NCBI GenBank assembly: GCA_009649835.1
Contig: PYCK01000189.1
Span: forward strand, 1 to 9,039
Source of the DNA: Candidatus Methanocomedens sp.
GTDB taxonomy: Archaea; Halobacteriota; Methanosarcinia; Methanosarcinales; Methanocomedenaceae
Reading direction: 5' to 3'
DNA length: 9,039 nucleotides
Shown here: positions 6,316 through 9,039 of the stretch, piece after piece
Layout: every line of letters starts with the position of its first letter
Numbering within the stretch: position 1 is the first letter of the stretch
Program-made: the position numbers and the translations under genes
The notes under the pieces: generated by a model
Database searches by the model: none
Seen by the model: only the letters and a program-made list of their open reading frames with translations
Told to the model about the DNA's origin: nothing

Positions 6316-7944
6316 ATGGCAAAACAATTAATTTTCGATGATGATGCAAGGCATGCCTTGATGAGGGGAGTGGACCAGCTTGCCAATACTGTAAAGATAA
6401 CACTGGGTCCGAAGGGCAGGAACGTGGTGCTATCATCACCTTTTGGCAGTCCCACAATTACAAATGACGGTGTCACTATAGCCAAGGAAATAGACCTGGA
6501 AGACCCGTATGAGGACATGGGGGCCAAACTGGTCAAGGAAGTAGCTACCAAAACCCAGGATGTGGCCGGTGATGGTACAACCACCGCTACACTGCTGACC
6601 CAGGCCATCCTTCATAAGGGCATGAGGAATATCACTGTAGGAGCCAACCCCATTGAGATAAAACGAGGCATAGACAAGGCCACTGAAGCTGTGGTTGAAG
6701 ATATTAAATCCAAAAGTGAGGAAGTAAAAGGCAAGGATAAGGTCACCCAGGTTGCTACTATCTCGGCTAACAATGATGAAGTGATCGGGAACTTGATCTC
6801 TGATGCCATGGATAAAGTGGGTGCCAATGGTGTAATTACCGTTGAAGAGTCTAAGTCCATGGATACATACCTGGAAGTGGTGGAAGGTATGCAGTTCGAT
6901 AAGGGCTATATTTCCCCGTACATGTCTACAGATACGGAAAAGATGGAGGCTGTACTTGAAGATCCAAAGATTATTTTATTTGATAAAAAGGTCAGTTCAA
7001 TGAAGGACTTCCTTCCCATCCTGGAGGCAGTGGTCAAGGAGAATAAACCCCTGTTGATCATTGCCGAAGACGTGGAAGGCGAAGCACTGGCTACCACTGT
7101 ACTGAACATCATTCGCGGCACTCTTAAAGTATGTGCAGTAAAAGCGCCTGGTTTCGGTGATGAACGAAATGAGATGATGGAGGACATTGCAGCAGTAACA
7201 GGTGCAAAGGTTATCAGTGAAGAAAAGGGTATGAAACTTGAAAATACCACACTATCAGACCTGGGCAGTGCCCGCAAGGTCAGGGTGAACAAGGAGAAGA
7301 CCATCATTATCGAAGGTCAGGGCTCAAAGGATGATATTGACAGGAGGGTATCTATCATTGAGGGCCAGATCAAGCTGGAAGATTCGGATTACAAGATCAA
7401 GAACCTCAAGAAGCGCCTTGGCAAGCTGGCAGGTGGTGTTGCCGTTATTAATGTGGGTGCAGCTACTGAGACCGAGCTTAAGGATAAGAAGATGCGTATC
7501 GATGATGCATTGAACGCTACCAAGGCTGCCATCGAGGAAGGCGTGGTTGCAGGCGGCGGAATTGCATTGATCAGGGCTGCCAGGGTACTGGATGACCTGT
7601 CCCTTGAGGGCGACCAGGAGATTGGACTGAACATTATCTTACAGGCAATCGAGGAGCCGCTGAAACAGATAGCTACCAATGCCGGTAAGGAAGGGTCAGT
7701 AGTGGTGGAACACATAAAGTCTGAGACTAATCCCAATATAGGGTATGATGCCAAGACCGATGAGTATAAGGATATGGTTGAAGCTGGCATTATCGACCCT
7801 GTGAAGGTGGTACGCAGCGCATTGCAGAATGCTGCAAGTATAGCCAGCCTGGTGCTGACCACCGAGGCCCTTGTGGCAGATATACCGGAAGAGTCATCGG
7901 CAATGCCCGCTATGCCGGGACCTGAGAGCTACATGGGAATGTAG
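6316..7944 (+). CDS. groEL: Group I chaperonin GroEL (Hsp60)
   Basis: A 542-residue GroEL subunit, close to the 548 of Escherichia coli, forming the double-ring folding chamber that works with the GroES encoded just upstream. ATP-binding motifs are intact: LGPKGRNVVL (30-39), NDGVTIAKEI (50-59), and VAGDGTTTAT (83-92) with Asp86. The hydrolytic Asp is Asp397 in DDALNAT, and the family signature AAIEEGVVAGGG follows. In the apical domain, FDKGYISPYM keeps the aromatic residues of the substrate and GroES contact face. The C-terminal tail is Met/Pro-rich (PAMPGPESYMGM) and lacks the repeated Gly-Gly-Met of many bacterial GroELs. The start is fixed by AGGTGA at 6304-6309. The gene has 10 bases of spacing from groES and a T-rich terminator directly after the stop, so the two form a complete operon. 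It is not the archaeal group II thermosome. Confidence 0.98.
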   Translation: MAKQLIFDDDARHALMRGVDQLANTVKITLGPKGRNVVLSSPFGSPTITNDGVTIAKEIDLEDPYEDMGAKLVKEVATKTQDVAGDGTTTATLLTQAILHKGMRNITVGANPIEIKRGIDKATEAVVEDIKSKSEEVKGKDKVTQVATISANNDEVIGNLISDAMDKVGANGVITVEESKSMDTYLEVVEGMQFDKGYISPYMSTDTEKMEAVLEDPKIILFDKKVSSMKDFLPILEAVVKENKPLLIIAEDVEGEALATTVLNIIRGTLKVCAVKAPGFGDERNEMMEDIAAVTGAKVISEEKGMKLENTTLSDLGSARKVRVNKEKTIIIEGQGSKDDIDRRVSIIEGQIKLEDSDYKIKNLKKRLGKLAGGVAVINVGAATETELKDKKMRIDDALNATKAAIEEGVVAGGGIALIRAARVLDDLSLEGDQEIGLNIILQAIEEPLKQIATNAGKEGSVVVEHIKSETNPNIGYDAKTDEYKDMVEAGIIDPVKVVRSALQNAASIASLVLTTEALVADIPEESSAMPAMPGPESYMGM

Positions 7945-8002
7945 TTCTCTTTTTTCTTTTTTTCCTTTTTTTCTTTCAACCAGTGGAGTAATCTTTTTTT
8001 TT
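7945..8002 (+). terminator. T-rich terminator of the groES-groEL operon
   Basis: Directly after the groEL stop, bases 7947-7976 are almost all T with a few C, and a second run of nine T lies at 7994-8002. No stable stem precedes them. Long T-tracts in the non-template strand are the usual signal for archaeal RNA polymerase termination, and two in series should stop transcription efficiently before htrA. Confidence 0.75.
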
Positions 8003-8024
8003 CTGTATCTTCACGCACAGATTT

Positions 8025-8068
8025 TAGAATAACATTATATATTCGTAGAATCAGTGTTATTTTATAGA
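8025..8068 (+). promoter_or_regulatory. htrA promoter with inverted repeat around the TATA box
   Basis: TTATATAT at 8035-8042 is a good TATA box, predicting a start near 8062-8070 and a leader of roughly 20 bases. A second element, TTTATAGA at 8061-8068, is identical to the groES TATA region and would give a leaderless message starting near 8087-8090. TAGAATAACATT (8025-8036) pairs with AGTGTTATTTTA (8053-8064) at 10 of 12 positions, the other two being G-T, so the inverted repeat encloses the first TATA box. This could be an operator for a repressor that blocks TBP or TFB binding. The promoter is likely; the operator is inference. Confidence 0.5.
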
Positions 8069-8086
8069 TTATTCAGGATTGGTTTG

Positions 8087-9039
8087 ATGATGGGATTTGA
8101 TGAAACAGTAACCAGTGCCGTAGAGAAAGTTATACCCAGTGTGGTCAACATCAGCGAGGTCAAGCTGATAAAGGACGCCCACTTGCAGGTGCATCCGGTA
8201 CCGGGTGTGGGCTCAGGATTTATAATCAATTCGGAAGGTTGTATCCTGACCAATGCACATGTGGTGCTGGGCTCCTCTGACATCAAGGTGACGCTGGAGG
8301 ACGGGAGGACGTTCCCTGCACAAATGAGGGGCATGGACACAATGATGGACCTGGCAGTGTTAAAGATCGAGGCCGTTGACCTGCCGGTACCTGAAATGGC
8401 AAAAAATAACAACCTGAAGATAGGACAGATGGCTATTGCAATAGGCAGTCCGCTGGGGCTTGTGGGCGGGCCTACCGTTACCGCAGGAGTGGTAAGCGCT
8501 ATCAACCGGTCCATCCAGACCGAGATGACATTCATGGAAGGGCTGATACAGACCGATGCGGCCATTAACCCGGGTAACAGCGGCGGTCCCCTGATTAACA
8601 GCCAGGGCGTGGTGATCGGTGTAAACAGTGCAATCATACCTTTTGCCCAGGGTATAGGGTTTGCCCTGCCCATACAGCCCTCACTGTGGATTGCTGAACA
8701 ACTGCGAGAGCATGGAGAGATAGTGCGCCCGTGGATAAGCATTAATGCAGTGGACATTAACCAGAAAATCATGACCTTCTACAACCTGCCCACTGACAAG
8801 GGTGTGGTTGTTACCAACGTGGTGCCCGGCAGTGAGGCTGATAAGGCGGGTATTGAGATAGCTGACATCCTCATCAGCATGGACCACATCCAGATAAACA
8901 ATGTCCAGGACATGATAAAAGTTATTAACAAGTATAATGTGGGTGATTCTATTGAGGTTGAGATGTTCAGGGGACAGGAGAAGATAACAGTCCGGCTTGT
9001 GCTTGAGAAGGCACCTGTACCCACAGCCCCGGCAGTGCG
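8087..9039 (+). CDS. htrA: HtrA/DegP-type serine protease with PDZ domain (3' end outside window)
   Basis: A trypsin-like HtrA-family protease open at the right edge, with 317 complete codons visible. The protease domain covers about residues 8-205. The full catalytic triad is present: His58 in TNAHVV, Asp88 in MDLAVL and Ser165 in NPGNSGGP. A PDZ domain for binding exposed C-termini covers about 214-306 (KGVVVTNVVPGSEADKAGI at 238-256). A Pro/Ala-rich stretch begins at 309, so a linker or second domain may follow. There is no signal peptide or transmembrane helix at the N-terminus, so this copy appears to be cytoplasmic, unlike DegP or DegS. The start could be ATG 8087 or the next codon 8090; AGGA at 8075-8078 is a weak ribosome binding site. 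Location after groES-groEL suggests a role in removing damaged protein under stress, though it has its own promoter. Confidence 0.93.
   Translation, partial: MMGFDETVTSAVEKVIPSVVNISEVKLIKDAHLQVHPVPGVGSGFIINSEGCILTNAHVVLGSSDIKVTLEDGRTFPAQMRGMDTMMDLAVLKIEAVDLPVPEMAKNNNLKIGQMAIAIGSPLGLVGGPTVTAGVVSAINRSIQTEMTFMEGLIQTDAAINPGNSGGPLINSQGVVIGVNSAIIPFAQGIGFALPIQPSLWIAEQLREHGEIVRPWISINAVDINQKIMTFYNLPTDKGVVVTNVVPGSEADKAGIEIADILISMDHIQINNVQDMIKVINKYNVGDSIEVEMFRGQEKITVRLVLEKAPVPTAPAV

Noticed and set aside
8062..8772. 236-codon open frame on the minus strand
   Set aside because: It is antisense to the htrA gene, which has a complete His/Asp/Ser triad and PDZ domain in the other strand; the minus-strand translation shows no recognisable domain.

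Overview
The window reads as chromosomal DNA of a methanogen-type euryarchaeon. The order Methanosarcinales or its anaerobic methane-oxidising relatives is my best guess, without firm genus evidence. The clues are Shine-Dalgarno sites of the GAGGTGA type, TATA-box promoters instead of -35/-10 pairs, T-tract terminators without a stable stem, an archaeal-style two-gene pilus motor (one ATPase plus one double-domain membrane platform), and a group I GroES/GroEL pair. GroES/GroEL is bacterial in origin but is known in Methanosarcina-type archaea. All supported genes lie on the + strand.

The left part (1-362) has no large gene. It carries a TATA box near 79, a 9-bp hairpin (109-137), a strong ribosome binding site and a possible 28-residue small ORF (162-248), followed by the MinD start at 363. 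Next comes a four-gene block: a MinD/ParA-family ATPase with a C-terminal amphipathic membrane anchor (363-1157), a 62-residue protein with one transmembrane helix and a regular coiled coil (1162-1350), a 799-residue PilB/ArlI/TadA-type secretion ATPase with a long acidic N-terminal extension holding five 6-residue repeats (1435-3834), and a 675-residue PilC/ArlJ-type platform protein with two T2SSF domains (3865-5892). The last two would power and anchor assembly of a type IV pilus-like filament. The first two are plausible candidates for placing that machine on the membrane. No pilin or prepilin peptidase gene lies in the window.

The right part is a protein quality-control block: groES (6033-6305) and groEL (6316-7944) as a tight operon with its own promoter and a T-rich terminator, then an HtrA/DegP-type serine protease (8087 to the window end, truncated) with its own promoter. 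The groES and htrA promoter regions each contain inverted repeats around the TATA box, which could be operator sites for a shared or separate stress regulator.

The item most worth following up is the MinD plus membrane coiled-coil pair next to the pilus motor. The leader small ORF and the promoter inverted repeats come next. No tRNA, rRNA, CRISPR array or insertion sequence was seen.
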